From Streptacidiphilus rugosus AM-16 (GTDB taxonomy: Bacteria > Actinomycetota > Actinomycetes > Streptomycetales > Streptomycetaceae), in assembly GCF_000744655.1 (NCBI RefSeq), contig NZ_JQMJ01000004.1, positions 3,472,001 to 3,536,000 of the forward strand: DNA of 64,000 nt, read 5' to 3'. The translations under genes were made by a program, and so were the position numbers. The notes under the pieces were generated by a model. It searched no databases, was not told where the DNA came from, and saw only the letters and a list, made by a program, of their open reading frames with translations. Shown here in pieces: positions 24,479-32,272 of this stretch. Position 1 is the stretch's first letter. Every line of letters starts with the position of its first letter.

Positions 24479-24871
24479 TCAGTTCTGCCCCGCAGCCTGC
24501 TCCCAAGCCGCCAAGTCGTTCCTGTCCCCCACGAAGGCCGCCCTACAGCCAGGGGGCAGGTGCTCCACGACGAGGGCCGCCGCTGCCTGAGCGGAGTCCG
24601 CTGGCCCTACCGCTTCAATCCGGGACGGCCCTGCGACAAGGAAGCCACCACCCTTCATAGGGGCGATGTAGGGCACGTCTCAGGTACAGGGATGCTGGGT
24701 GCAACGGCTGAAGTGCAGCTCCCACATCCCGACCCAGGGGAAGAGCTGCCGCAGTCGCGGTTGCTCGTAGGCCGCCCGGACCATCAACGGGTCCACCCTG
24801 TCCTCGGCCGTCAGCAGTCGTTGCCACTCAGCTTCTACTACGTCGGCGCCGTGGCCGAGCTCTTCGCTCAT
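24479..24871 (-). pseudogene. DUF6193-like gene interrupted by an in-frame TGA
   Basis: Two minus-strand halves lie in one frame, separated only by TGA at 24680-24682. The first half starts MSEELGHGADVVEAEWQRLL and ends LRQLFPWVGMWELHFSRCT plus QHPCT. The second continues DVPYIAPMKGGGFLVAGPSR and ends VVEHLPPGCRAAFVGDRNDL. Together they read as one protein of about 129 residues resembling, from memory, the DUF6193 family of actinomycetes. The TGA sits where an aromatic residue, probably Trp (TGG), would be expected, so a single nonsense change fits. The second half also has its own GTG (24676), so a split product is possible but unlikely. Confidence 0.6.
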
Positions 24872-24945
24872 GGCAGAAGTCTGCCGTGCCATTCGCGTGC
24901 CAGACAGACCGGGGAACGGCGGGGAGCTACGGGGTAGAGCGGGGA

Positions 24946-25053
24946 CCGCACATGCGAGAGGCCCCGGACCGTTTGTGCTGGTCCGGGGCCTCTCGGCTTC
25001 CACGTGGCGGGTGCAGGGTTCGAACCTGCGTAGCTTGCGCGACAGATTTACAG
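24946..25053. repeat. Right attachment repeat
   Basis: Identical to 19375-19482. It covers the tRNA-Tyr 3' half from the anticodon loop (25053) outward through the terminator hairpin (24955-24970/24980-24995). Identity ends exactly in the anticodon loop, where crossovers of SLP1-like elements occur. Confidence 0.93.
24955..24995 (-). terminator. tRNA-Tyr terminator hairpin
   Basis: 16-bp perfect stem around a 9-nt loop, immediately 3' of the tRNA on the minus strand. It is duplicated in the left attachment repeat. Confidence 0.8.
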
Positions 25054-25085
25054 TCTGCTCCCTTTGGCCGCTCGGGCAACCCGCC
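25005..25085 (-). tRNA. tRNA-Tyr (anticodon GUA)
   Basis: Acceptor stem GGCGGGT/ACCCGCC closes perfectly. The anticodon stem-loop is CAGA-CTGTAAA-TCTG with GTA at 25051-25049. A long class II variable arm and the T-arm CAGGTTCGAACCCTG follow. CCA is not encoded. It serves as the integration site of the island on its 3' side, and the 3' half is restored by the repeat, so the gene stays functional. Confidence 0.97.
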
Positions 25086-25259
25086 AGGGATGGTGTCTCG
25101 CGGTCTCCCGCTCGACGTCGTAAACCATACCCGATGGTGGGGGGTGCTTCGCCACTCGGTTGATCAGTGTGGGGGCGGGCATGAGGCCGAGTGGGTGGCT
25201 AGGCTGGTTCGGCCGCCGTTCCCGGGCGGGAACCGAATCACCAAGGAGACTCAACGATC

Positions 25260-25748
25260 ATGGCCGACTCCAGTTTCGACATCGTTTCGAAGGTCGAGCG
25301 GCAGGAGGTCGACAACGCGCTCAACCAGACCGGCCGCGAGATCGCCACGCGCTTCGACTTCAAGAACGTCGGCGCCTCCATCGAGTGGTCCGGCGACAAG
25401 ATCGAGATGCGGGCCAACGGCGAGGAGCGGGTCAAGGCCATCCTCGACGTGTTCCAGGGCAAGCTGGTCAAGCGTGGCATCTCGCTGAAGTCGCTCGACG
25501 CCGGTGAGCCGCAGCTGTCGGGCAAGGAGTACAAGATCTTCGCGACGATCGAGGAGGGCATCTCCCAGGAGAACGCCAAGAAGGTCTCGAAGATCATCCG
25601 CGACGAGGGCCCCAAGGGCGTCAAGGCCCAGGTGCAGGGTGACGAGCTCCGCGTGACGTCGAAGAGCCGCGACGACCTGCAGGCCGTCCAGGCGCTGCTC
25701 AAGGGCAAGGACCTGGACTTCGCGATCCAGTTCGTGAACTACCGCTAG
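25260..25748 (+). CDS. yajQ: YajQ family protein (nucleotide-binding, UPF0234)
   Basis: 162 residues, full-length Yaj[21 protein letters not shown] at the N-terminus, [18 protein letters not shown], then [27 protein letters not shown] and the C-terminal [16 protein letters not shown]. It has two ferredoxin-like folds. Some bacterial members bind cyclic di-GMP; the actinobacterial role is not settled. The ribosome site is AAGGAGACTC. Its position beside tRNA-Tyr matches the gene order around the SLP1 site in S. coelicolor. Confidence 0.95.
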   Translation: MADSSFDIVSKVERQEVDNALNQTGREIATRFDFKNVGASIEWSGDKIEMRANGEERVKAILDVFQGKLVKRGISLKSLDAGEPQLSGKEYKIFATIEEGISQENAKKVSKIIRDEGPKGVKAQVQGDELRVTSKSRDDLQAVQALLKGKDLDFAIQFVNYR

Positions 25749-25792
25749 ACCCCCACGCTGACCTGCGGAAACGCATGGTCCGAGCGACCTCG

Positions 25793-25845
25793 GGGCACAA
25801 CGGGGGCCCGGCGGACACCGACTCCGCCGGGCCCTCGTTGTGCCC
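25793..25845 (+). terminator. Terminator after yajQ
   Basis: Inverted repeat of 23 bp with one mismatch (25793-25815 and 25823-25845) around a 7-nt loop, about 45 bp after the yajQ stop. Confidence 0.8.
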
Positions 25846-25870
25846 GTGTCGTTCCGCCACTGGGAAGCCC

Positions 25871-25901
25871 TTGCACCTCCAGCGGCTGGAGGTCGCAGAC
25901 T
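25871..25901 (+). promoter_or_regulatory. MerR-type promoter/operator with 19-bp spacer
   Basis: TTGCAC (25871-25876) and CAGACT (25896-25901) are separated by 19 bp, the elongated spacing typical of MerR-activated promoters. The palindrome ACCTCCAG-CGG-CTGGAGGT (25875-25893) lies within the spacer. The predicted start falls at or next to the ATG at 25909, so the mRNA is probably leaderless. Confidence 0.75.
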
Positions 25902-25908
25902 CGGACCC

Positions 25909-26865
25909 ATGGACGGCACACACGCGGCAGCGTCGCCGCTGCTGAGCATCGGCGACCTCGCCCGCCGGACCGGGCTGCCGGTACGCACGATCCGGTACTG
26001 GTCCGAGACCGGCGTGGTGCCCGAGGCGACGCGCAGCGCGGGCGGGCACCGGCTCTACGACGCGGCCGGCGTGGCCCGACTGGAGCTGGTGGCCACGCTG
26101 CGGGAGCTCGGGCTGAGCCATGCCGAGGTCCACCGCGTGCTGAACCGCGAGAGCACCGTGGCCGAGGTGGCGGCGATCCATGTGCGGGCGCTCGACGCCC
26201 AGATCGCCACGCTGCGGCTGCGCCGGGCCGTGCTGTCCGCCGTCGCCGCAGGGGACCGGGAGGAGCCAGGACACATGGATCGTCTGAACCGTTTGGCACG
26301 GATGTCGGCACAGGAGCGGCAGCAGACCATCGACGACTTCGCAGCCGAGGCCTGCGCGGGCTTGGAGGCCGAGCCGCAGCTGCGGGACCGGCTCAGGGAG
26401 CGGTTGCGCGGCGGAGGCCACCGGCTGCCGGACGCCCCGACCCAGGATCAGCTGGACGCCTGGCTGGAGCTGTCCGAGCTGATGCAGGATCAGGAGTTCC
26501 GGCGGCTGGCGCGGCGCGCCGTCGAACGGAGTTCCGAGCCTGACCGGCATCGCTTCTTCAGCCAGAATCTCGACCGGACCGTCGGAGCGGCGATGCGCGA
26601 GGGGGTCGAGCCGGATTCGGCGCGGGCGGCGGCCGTCGTCGACGAGTTGCTCGACCGCCCCGGCCCGGATCGTCGCAGGGCCGTCCGCGACCGGCTCCGG
26701 GCCCAGCTGGACGCGGGCCCCGACGTCCGCCTGGAGCGCTACCGGCACCTGCTGGCGGTCATGCAGGGCCGGCAGCCCCCGTCTACCCGCAGTGCTCTGT
26801 ACGCGTGGCTGGCCGACGCCATCGACGCGGGGGCGGCGGGGGCCGGTCCCCGGTCCGACGGGTGA
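25909..26865 (+). CDS. MerR family transcriptional regulator
   Basis: 318 residues. The N-terminal MerR winged helix is clear: LLSIGDLARRTGLPVRTIRYWSETGVVPEATRSAGGHRLY, about 12-51. A dimerisation helix follows (SHAEVHRVLNRESTVAEVAAIHVRALDAQI). The long C-terminal part is helical (DDFAAEACAGLEAEPQLRDRLRERL ...) and larger than in metal-sensing MerR proteins, suggesting a small-molecule or stress sensor. No ribosome site precedes the ATG, and the upstream MerR-type promoter places the transcript start at the start codon. Autoregulation through the spacer palindrome is likely. Confidence 0.88.
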   Translation: MDGTHAAASPLLSIGDLARRTGLPVRTIRYWSETGVVPEATRSAGGHRLYDAAGVARLELVATLRELGLSHAEVHRVLNRESTVAEVAAIHVRALDAQIATLRLRRAVLSAVAAGDREEPGHMDRLNRLARMSAQERQQTIDDFAAEACAGLEAEPQLRDRLRERLRGGGHRLPDAPTQDQLDAWLELSELMQDQEFRRLARRAVERSSEPDRHRFFSQNLDRTVGAAMREGVEPDSARAAAVVDELLDRPGPDRRRAVRDRLRAQLDAGPDVRLERYRHLLAVMQGRQPPSTRSALYAWLADAIDAGAAGAGPRSDG

Positions 26866-26908
26866 CACCGGCCGACGCCGTACGCGCCGGCGGTGCGAGA
26901 CTGTGCCG

Positions 26909-27451
26909 GTGAAGCCCACCGCAGAGCAGCTCGCCGCCGCGCAGGACCGCACCATCGAGGACGTCATCGGGCCGGATCTGCGGGTGCTGTTCTGCGGGAT
27001 CAATCCGGGGCTCTGGTCGGGGGCGACGGGGCATCACTTCGCCCGGCCCGGCAACAGGTTCTGGCCGGCGCTGCACCGCGGCGGGTTCACCCCGCGGCAG
27101 CTGGCGCCGGAGGAGCAGGGCGAGCTGCTCGGGCTCGGCCTCGGGATCACCAACGTCGTCGCCCGGACGACCGCGAAGGCCGACGAGCTCAGCGCCGAGG
27201 AGTACCGCGTCGGCGGCAAGGCGCTCGTCGCGCGCGTGGAGCGGTGGCGGCCGCGGACGCTCGCCGTCCTCGGGATCGGGGCGTACCGGACCGCGTTCGG
27301 GCGGCCCAGGGCCGCCGTGGGGCGGCAGGAGGAGGGACTGGGCGGCACGGAGGTGTGGGTGCTGCCCAATCCCAGCGGGCTCAACGCCCACTACACGCCG
27401 GACGGAATCGCGGCGGAGTTCCGCCGACTGAGGGACGCCGTCGGCGACTGA
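26909..27451 (+). CDS. mug: G/U mismatch-specific DNA glycosylase (Mug/TDG family)
   Basis: 180 residues from GTG 26909; GTG 26903, two codons earlier, is also possible. Family motifs are visible: FCGINPGLWSGATGHHFARPGNRFWPAL at about 32-59 and VLPNPSGLNAHYT near the C-terminus, which correspond to the catalytic GINPG and the intercalating NPSGLN loops. It removes uracil and related bases mispaired with G, starting base-excision repair. The length is normal for Mug. It follows the MerR gene by 43 bp without obvious coupling. Confidence 0.92.
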   Translation: MKPTAEQLAAAQDRTIEDVIGPDLRVLFCGINPGLWSGATGHHFARPGNRFWPALHRGGFTPRQLAPEEQGELLGLGLGITNVVARTTAKADELSAEEYRVGGKALVARVERWRPRTLAVLGIGAYRTAFGRPRAAVGRQEEGLGGTEVWVLPNPSGLNAHYTPDGIAAEFRRLRDAVGD

Positions 27452-27536
27452 GGCGACGACCGAGGCGAACCGGCGGCGCCGGACGGTTGCCGGCCGCCGG
27501 TTGCCGGCCGCCGGACGCAGCCGCCCGCCGCCCGCG

Positions 27537-27938
27537 TCACCAGCCGGCGAAGCGCTCGTCGGTCGAGACGATCTCGCGCCCCAGCGGCATCAGCGAGATC
27601 GGGATCATCTTGAGGTTGGCCCAGGCGAAGGGCAGCCCGATGATCGTCACGGCCAGCGCGATGCTGGTCGCCAGATGGCCCAGGGCCAGCCACCAGCCGG
27701 CGAAGATCAGCCAGATCACGTTGCCCGCACAGGAGGCCGCACCGGCGTCCTGGCGCTCGCGGGTCATCCGGCCGAAGGGCCAGAGCACGTAGCCCGCGAT
27801 CCGGAACGAGGCGATGGCCCACGGGATGGTGATGATCAGGATGAAGCAGATGATCCCCGCGACGGCATAGGCGATCGCCATCCAGAGGCCGCAGAGCAGA
27901 AGCCAGAGCACGTTGAGGACGAGGTTGATGACCTTCAC
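27537..27938 (-). CDS. YccF domain membrane protein
   Basis: 133 residues from GTG 27938, giving the usual start (M)KVINLVLNVLWLLLCGLWMA. Two YccF repeats, each a hydrophobic helix pair followed by a FAWANLKMIPISLMPLGRE-type or AIASFRIAGYVLWPFGR-type segment. Integral membrane protein of unknown function. The longer in-frame extension to 28007 is Arg/Lys-rich and unlikely to be translated. Confidence 0.85.
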   Translation of the reverse strand: MKVINLVLNVLWLLLCGLWMAIAYAVAGIICFILIITIPWAIASFRIAGYVLWPFGRMTRERQDAGAASCAGNVIWLIFAGWWLALGHLATSIALAVTIIGLPFAWANLKMIPISLMPLGREIVSTDERFAGW

Positions 27939-28069
27939 GCGTGAGTCCCGTCTCTTCCGAAGTCCTTTGAAGTCCCGACGTTCGTTCCTACCTTCGGAGT
28001 CTGCCACGGTGGGCGCACCCCCGCCCGGGGGCCGTGGGCTGGACCGATGGCGCGGCCCCCACCGGCACG

Positions 28070-28203
28070 GGTAGAATCCGCCAGGTTGTCAGCGGCACAC
28101 CTCAGTTCGGTGAGGCGCCGGGGACATCTCTTTCATTTGAGGTGCCGGCCGCTCCTTGCCGAGTCGTAGCGACGCCAGGGCGTCAAGGCGTCACCGACCG
28201 GAA
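28070..28203 (+). promoter_or_regulatory. Candidate M-box-like magnesium riboswitch leader
   Basis: The leader contains GTTCGGTGAGGCGCC and, after a variable stem, GGCCGCTCCTTGCC, which resemble the conserved GGTGAGGC and GGCCGCTGCC strands of the M-box (ykoK) aptamer. A hairpin CGACGCCAGGGCGTC follows, then GGAAGGAGG of the leader ORF. The downstream genes are an MgtE-domain protein and an NRAMP-like transporter, fitting Mg2+ control. The match is partial and judged by eye. Confidence 0.5.
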
Positions 28204-28214
28204 GGAGGCGAGCG

Positions 28215-28307
28215 ATGGACAGTAGTCCGGGCCATAGTCAGCCCTACCCCAGTCACGCCTCGTCCTCCGCATTCTCCTGCCGCACGAGGCCGGTCTCCCT
28301 GCGCTAG
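28215..28307 (+). CDS. 30-residue leader peptide upstream of the mgtE-N/nramp operon
   Basis: A short ORF with a perfect ribosome site (GGAAGGAGGCGAGCG) starts MDSSPGHSQPYPSHASSSAF and ends at TAG, 96 bp before the MgtE-domain gene. It has prolines at positions 5, 10, 12 and 26 and many serines. In enterobacterial mgtA, a proline-codon leader peptide senses Mg2+-dependent translation; by analogy this ORF could act as a translation sensor between the aptamer-like leader and the operon. That function is inference. Confidence 0.55.
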   Translation: MDSSPGHSQPYPSHASSSAFSCRTRPVSLR

Positions 28308-28403
28308 GCGCGCTCCCCCACATCGCGCCGCCATGCCCAGCCGAGGTCTGCCGGTCGCGTGCTGCCCTGCTCCCGCGTTCGCGGGTCTTGGGGGTGTTTC
28401 CGC

Positions 28404-29771
28404 ATGACGTCCAACACCATGCTGATGTCCACGACGGCCAAGCTGCGCGGCCGCCGCGTGCAACTGGTGCGCCAGGCCACCGCCACGCGCTCGGTGCGCG
28501 AGACGCTGGTCTCCCTCGCCGGGCTGACCGGCCGGCCGGTGCTCAACCCGATGGGTGACGAGGTCGGCCGCGTGGTCGACGTCGTGGCCCGGCTCTACGG
28601 CAACGACGCCTACCCGCCGGTGACCGGACTCGTCGTCCGCGTGGGCCGACGCCGCTCCTTCCTCGCCGCCTCCGCCATCGGGCAGATCGCCGGCGACCGG
28701 GTGCGGCTCAGCAGCGCGCGGATGGATCTCAGTGAGTTCGTCCGCCGACCCGGTGAGGTGCTGCTCGGCCGCGATGTGCTGGACCATCAACTCGTCGACG
28801 TGGACGGGGTGCAGGTGAACCGCGCCGCCGACCTCTACCTCGCGCCGGTCGGCGGCCGGGTGCTGCTGGTCGGCGTCGACGTCAGCCTCCCCACACTGCT
28901 TCGGCGGCTCGGCCCGCGCCGCTGGCAGGCGCGCGCCACACCCGAAAGGGTGGTGGACTGGCAGACCGTCGCCCCCTTCGCCGAGAACGCGACCGACGGC
29001 CCGGCCGAGGTCCGGCTGCGCTCCTCGCGCGGGGCCCTGCACCGGCTGCGCCCGGCAGAGCTGGCGGACCTGCTGGAGGACCTGGGCCGGGCCGAGCGCC
29101 AGCAGCTGCTGGCCATGCTCGACCCCGGCCACGCCGCCGACGCGCTGGAGGAGATGGAGCCCGCCGAGCTGGAGAACCTGCTCCGCGAGGCGCCGCCCGA
29201 GCGCGCCGCCCGGCTGGTCGAGGAGATGGAGCCGGACGAGGCCGTGGAGGCCCTGCGCGACCTGCACACCGACGAGCGCGAACAACTGCTCACCCGGATC
29301 CCCGACGCCGAGGCGGCCCAGCTGCGCGGCCTCCTCGCCTACCCCGAGGACACCGCGGGCGGCTCGATGACCACGCGTCTGGTGACCGCCGTGCGCGACC
29401 AGACCGTCGCCGAGCTGCGCGCAGAACTGGCGACCTCCGCCGAGCACCGCACCGAGATCGACGCGGTGGCGCTGGTCAGCGCCGACGGGCGGCTGCTCGC
29501 CGACATCCCGCTCTTCGACCTGGCCGTCGCCGACGACCGCACCACCCTGGGCGAGCTCGCCGACTGGCTGGCCCAGTTCGGCGGGCACGACGCGGTGCAG
29601 GCCGGCGCGCGGCTCGGCGAGGTGGCCGAGCAGCTGGTCGCGGCCCGCGCCTCCTCGCTGCTGGTCGTGGACGAGCAGCAGCGCCCGCTCGGCCGGATCC
29701 TCGCCGACGACGTCCTCGACTACCTGCTGCCCGCCCGTGGCCGCCTGCACTTCCGGAGGTTCCTGCAGTGA
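28404..29771 (+). CDS. MgtE N-terminal + CBS domain protein without membrane domain
   Basis: 455 residues. The first about 210 residues include PRC-barrel-like segments (LVSLAGLTGRPVLNPMGDEVGRVVDVVARLYG). Then comes the MgtE N-terminal superhelical domain with its repeated motif (ADLLEDLGRAERQQLLAMLDP, LEEMEPAELENLLREAPPERAARLVEEMEPDEAVEAL, LLAYPEDTAGGSMTTRLVTA). It ends with CBS-like repeats (LLVVDEQQRPLGRILADDVLDYL). The MgtE transmembrane domain is absent. The stop overlaps the GTG of an NRAMP-like transporter (GTGA). The pair therefore looks like a Mg2+-sensing regulatory subunit plus a separate channel or carrier. Confidence 0.85.
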   Translation: MTSNTMLMSTTAKLRGRRVQLVRQATATRSVRETLVSLAGLTGRPVLNPMGDEVGRVVDVVARLYGNDAYPPVTGLVVRVGRRRSFLAASAIGQIAGDRVRLSSARMDLSEFVRRPGEVLLGRDVLDHQLVDVDGVQVNRAADLYLAPVGGRVLLVGVDVSLPTLLRRLGPRRWQARATPERVVDWQTVAPFAENATDGPAEVRLRSSRGALHRLRPAELADLLEDLGRAERQQLLAMLDPGHAADALEEMEPAELENLLREAPPERAARLVEEMEPDEAVEALRDLHTDEREQLLTRIPDAEAAQLRGLLAYPEDTAGGSMTTRLVTAVRDQTVAELRAELATSAEHRTEIDAVALVSADGRLLADIPLFDLAVADDRTTLGELADWLAQFGGHDAVQAGARLGEVAEQLVAARASSLLVVDEQQRPLGRILADDVLDYLLPARGRLHFRRFLQ

Positions 29772-31159
29772 GCCTGGACACCGACAGCACGCCGGACAGC
29801 ACGCCCGACAGCGCGGCGCAGAGCGCCCGCGTCGGGGAGACGACCGCCTCGGGGCCCGCCGTGGCCAGCAGCGGGCTGACCCGCGGCCTGGCCCGGGTGC
29901 CGTTGCTGGGCCGGGTGACCCGCTGGAACCGTTGGGCCAGGCTGGCCGCCCTCGCGGGCGTGGCCGGCCCAGGCCTGGTCGCGGCCAACGCGGGGAACGA
30001 CGCGGCGGGGATCGCCACCTACGCGAGCGCGGGGTCGCAGTACGTCTACGGGACGCTCTTCTTCATGGTGCTGGTCACCGTCGCCCTGGTGCTGGTGCAG
30101 GAGATGGCGGTCCGGCTCGGCGCCTTCACCGGCAAGGGCCTGGGCGCGCTGATCCGCGAGCAGTTCAGCCTGCGCGCCACCGCGCTGGCGCTGACCTGCC
30201 TGCTGCTGGCCAACACCGGCCTGGTGGTCTCCGAGTTCGCGGGCATCGGCGCCGCGTTCGAGCTGCTCGGCGTGCCGAAGTGGGCGATCATCCCGCCCGC
30301 CGCGCTGCTGCTGTGGGCACTGGTGCTGTTCGGCTCCTACCGGTACGCCGAGCGGATCTTCCTGGTGATGTCGCTGGTCTTCTTCGCATACCCGATCGCG
30401 ATGATCCTCGGCCACCCGAACTGGGGGAAGGTCGGCCACAGCCTGGTCGTTCCGCACCTGCAGGGCGACAAGGGCTTCATCCTGCTCGCGGTGGCCCTGA
30501 TCGGCACGACGGTCAGCCCCTACATGCAGTTCTACGCCGCGGCCGGGGTCGTGGACCGGGGCACCAAGGTCGCCGACTACCCGCTGATCCGCGCCGACGC
30601 GATCATCGGCGCGGTCTTCGCCTGCGGCATCAGCCTGACGATCATCATCGCCACGGCGACGACGATCGGCGGCACCGGTCCGCTGGCCTCGGCGGCGCAG
30701 GCCGCCAAGGCGCTGGAGCCGGTGGCCGGGCAGAGCGCGGAGGTGCTCTTCGCCGTCGGCCTGATCGGCGCCTCCGCGCTGGCGGGCGCGGTGGTGCCGC
30801 TGTCGGCCAGCTACGCGATCGGCGAGGCGGCCGGGGTCGAGCGGTCGGTCTCCCGCAGGTTCAGGGACGCGCCGTTCTTCCTGAGCCTGTTCACGGCGCA
30901 GATCGCGCTCGGCGCGGCGGTCGCGATGACGCCGATCGACGTGATCCAGCTGCTGATCGGCACTCAGGTGCTGCAGGGTCTGATCACCCCGGTGGTGCTG
31001 GTCTACCTGCTGATCCTCACCAACCGGCGCAGTGTGCTGGGCGCGGCGGCGAACGGGCCGAGGTACCGGATCGCGGCGACGGTGGTGGTGGTCGGCGTGG
31101 CGGCCATGTCGACGATCCTGCTGGTCCAGACGGTGCTCAGCTGGTTCGGCCTGGGCTGA
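29768..31159 (+). CDS. NRAMP-family divalent metal transporter (NRMT-like, probably Mg2+)
   Basis: 463 residues with about 11 transmembrane helices. In TM1 the canonical metal-binding DPGN is NAGN (VAANAGNDAAGIATY). In TM6 the usual MPHN region reads TTVSPYMQFYAAAG. Both canonical Asp and Met ligands are thus changed, as in NRAMP-related magnesium transporters that use a wider, hydrated site. The coupling to an MgtE regulatory domain supports Mg2+ as substrate. The N-terminal tail is Ser/Thr-rich (DTDSTPDSTPDSAAQ). GTG start inside the upstream stop. Confidence 0.85.
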   Translation: MSLDTDSTPDSTPDSAAQSARVGETTASGPAVASSGLTRGLARVPLLGRVTRWNRWARLAALAGVAGPGLVAANAGNDAAGIATYASAGSQYVYGTLFFMVLVTVALVLVQEMAVRLGAFTGKGLGALIREQFSLRATALALTCLLLANTGLVVSEFAGIGAAFELLGVPKWAIIPPAALLLWALVLFGSYRYAERIFLVMSLVFFAYPIAMILGHPNWGKVGHSLVVPHLQGDKGFILLAVALIGTTVSPYMQFYAAAGVVDRGTKVADYPLIRADAIIGAVFACGISLTIIIATATTIGGTGPLASAAQAAKALEPVAGQSAEVLFAVGLIGASALAGAVVPLSASYAIGEAAGVERSVSRRFRDAPFFLSLFTAQIALGAAVAMTPIDVIQLLIGTQVLQGLITPVVLVYLLILTNRRSVLGAAANGPRYRIAATVVVVGVAAMSTILLVQTVLSWFGLG

Positions 31160-31182
31160 CGCCGCGGAGGGGCGGCGTCAGC
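31155..31182. terminator. Bidirectional terminator between nramp and htpX
   Basis: GCTGACGCCGC (31155-31165) and GCGGCGTCAGC (31172-31182) form an 11-bp perfect stem that overlaps the stop codons of both convergent genes. Confidence 0.65.
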
Positions 31183-32056
31183 GCTGCGACGGGTAGCCGG
31201 CCATCTGCTCGAGCCTGGCGATCCGCTCCGGCATGGGCGGGTGGGTCGAGAACAGCTTGGTGGCCAGCCCGCCGCCGGAACCGGCCCGGAACGGGTTGGC
31301 GATCATCATGTGGCTCGTGGTCTCCAGCTCGGGCCGGGCCGGCAACGGCAACTGCTGCGTGCCGCGCTCCAGCTTGCGCAGCGCACTGGCCAGGGCCAGC
31401 GGGTCTCCGGTGAGCTGGGCCCCGGACGCGTCGGCCTGGTACTCGCGGGAGCGGCTGACGGCGAGCTGGATGATGCCCGCCGCGAGCGGGCCCAGGATCA
31501 TGATCAGCAGCATGCCGACCAGGCCGGGCCCCTCGTCGTCGTCGCTCCGGCCGATCGGGATCAGCCAGGCGAAGTTGACCAGGAACATCACCACGGAGGC
31601 GAGCGCGCCGGCGACCGAGGAGATCAGGATGTCCCGGTTGTAGACGTGGGAGAGCTCGTGGCCGAGGACGCCGCGCAGCTCGCGCTCGTCGAGCAGGTTC
31701 AGGATGCCCTGGGTGCAGCAGACCGCCGCGTTGCGCGGATTGCGGCCGGTGGCGAAGGCGTTGGGGGCGTCCGTCGGGGAGATGTAGAGCCGCGGCATGG
31801 GCTGGCGTGCGGAGGTGGAGAGCTCGCGCACGATCCGGTACATCACCGGCGCCTCGATCTCGCTGACCGGGCGTGCCCGCATGGAGCGCAGCGCCAGCTT
31901 GTCGCTGTTCCAGTAGGCGAAGCCGTTCGTCGCCAGGGCGACGAGGAGGCCGAGGAGGAGCCCCGTGCGGCCCCAGAAGCTGCCGATCACGATGATCAGC
32001 GCGGACATCGCGCCGAGGAGTACGGCCGTCTTGAGACCGTTGTGCTGGCGGTGCAC
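31178..32056 (-). CDS. htpX: HtpX family membrane zinc metalloprotease
   Basis: 292 residues from GTG 32056, which has GGAGGGCATCC before it. Upstream in-frame ATGs would add an Arg-rich tail without ribosome site. Two N-terminal transmembrane helices ([37 protein letters not shown]) precede the M48 motif HELSH (133-137) in [14 protein letters not shown]. Two further helices and the third ligand ([10 protein letters not shown]) follow. It degrades damaged membrane proteins. Its place downstream of nuoN matches other streptomycetes. Confidence 0.95.
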   Translation of the reverse strand: MHRQHNGLKTAVLLGAMSALIIVIGSFWGRTGLLLGLLVALATNGFAYWNSDKLALRSMRARPVSEIEAPVMYRIVRELSTSARQPMPRLYISPTDAPNAFATGRNPRNAAVCCTQGILNLLDERELRGVLGHELSHVYNRDILISSVAGALASVVMFLVNFAWLIPIGRSDDDEGPGLVGMLLIMILGPLAAGIIQLAVSRSREYQADASGAQLTGDPLALASALRKLERGTQQLPLPARPELETTSHMMIANPFRAGSGGGLATKLFSTHPPMPERIARLEQMAGYPSQR

Positions 32057-32231
32057 GGATGCCCTCCGGGACGTGCGTCGGTGGGTGTCTTTCACAGCCC
32101 GTTCGGACATTTCAACGGGTGAGACGGACTTTCTAGTTCCCTTCTCACCTGTGGCGGGCTCGCGCGCAACTCGGGCGGCGGCGGTGCCCGGACGGCGGCG
32201 CGCCGCCCGGCGGGCGACCCGGAGGGTCCCG

Positions 32232-32258
32232 GGTGCGGGCGGCGCCGCCGCCCGCACC
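32232..32258 (-). terminator. Terminator at the end of the nuo operon
   Basis: GGTGCGGGCGGC (32232-32243) and GCCGCCCGCACC (32247-32258) form a 12-bp perfect stem with a 3-nt loop, 15 bp after the nuoN stop. Confidence 0.75.
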
Positions 32259-32272
32259 GGAACGCCCCGGCG

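Larger units (their letters stand above)
19375..25053. mobile_element. tRNA-Tyr-associated genomic island (SLP1-type site), no integrase
   Basis: A perfect 108-bp direct repeat (19375-19482 and 24946-25053, period 5,571 bp) bounds the island. The right copy is the 3' half of the intact tRNA-Tyr up to its anticodon loop plus its terminator; the left copy is the displaced fragment. The S. coelicolor element SLP1 integrates into a tRNA-Tyr next to a yajQ-like gene, as here. The island holds six small genes of unknown function, one interrupted gene and an IS256-family insertion. No tyrosine or serine recombinase, replication or transfer gene is present, so it is a degraded remnant or a passenger that needs an integrase in trans. 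Confidence 0.88.

Noticed and set aside
24216-24506. Minus-strand 96-codon frame
   Set aside because: It runs through a tRNA-like sequence, overlaps the interrupted DUF6193-like gene and has no ribosome site.
24680-24682. Selenocysteine or programmed read-through at the in-frame TGA
   Set aside because: No SECIS-like hairpin was evident right after the codon, and the position suits a Trp codon mutated to a stop. A pseudogene is the simpler reading.
27484-27511. Two copies of GGTTGCCGGCCGCC as a regulatory repeat
   Set aside because: It is a short tandem duplication between convergent genes without symmetry or a second occurrence. No function can be supported.
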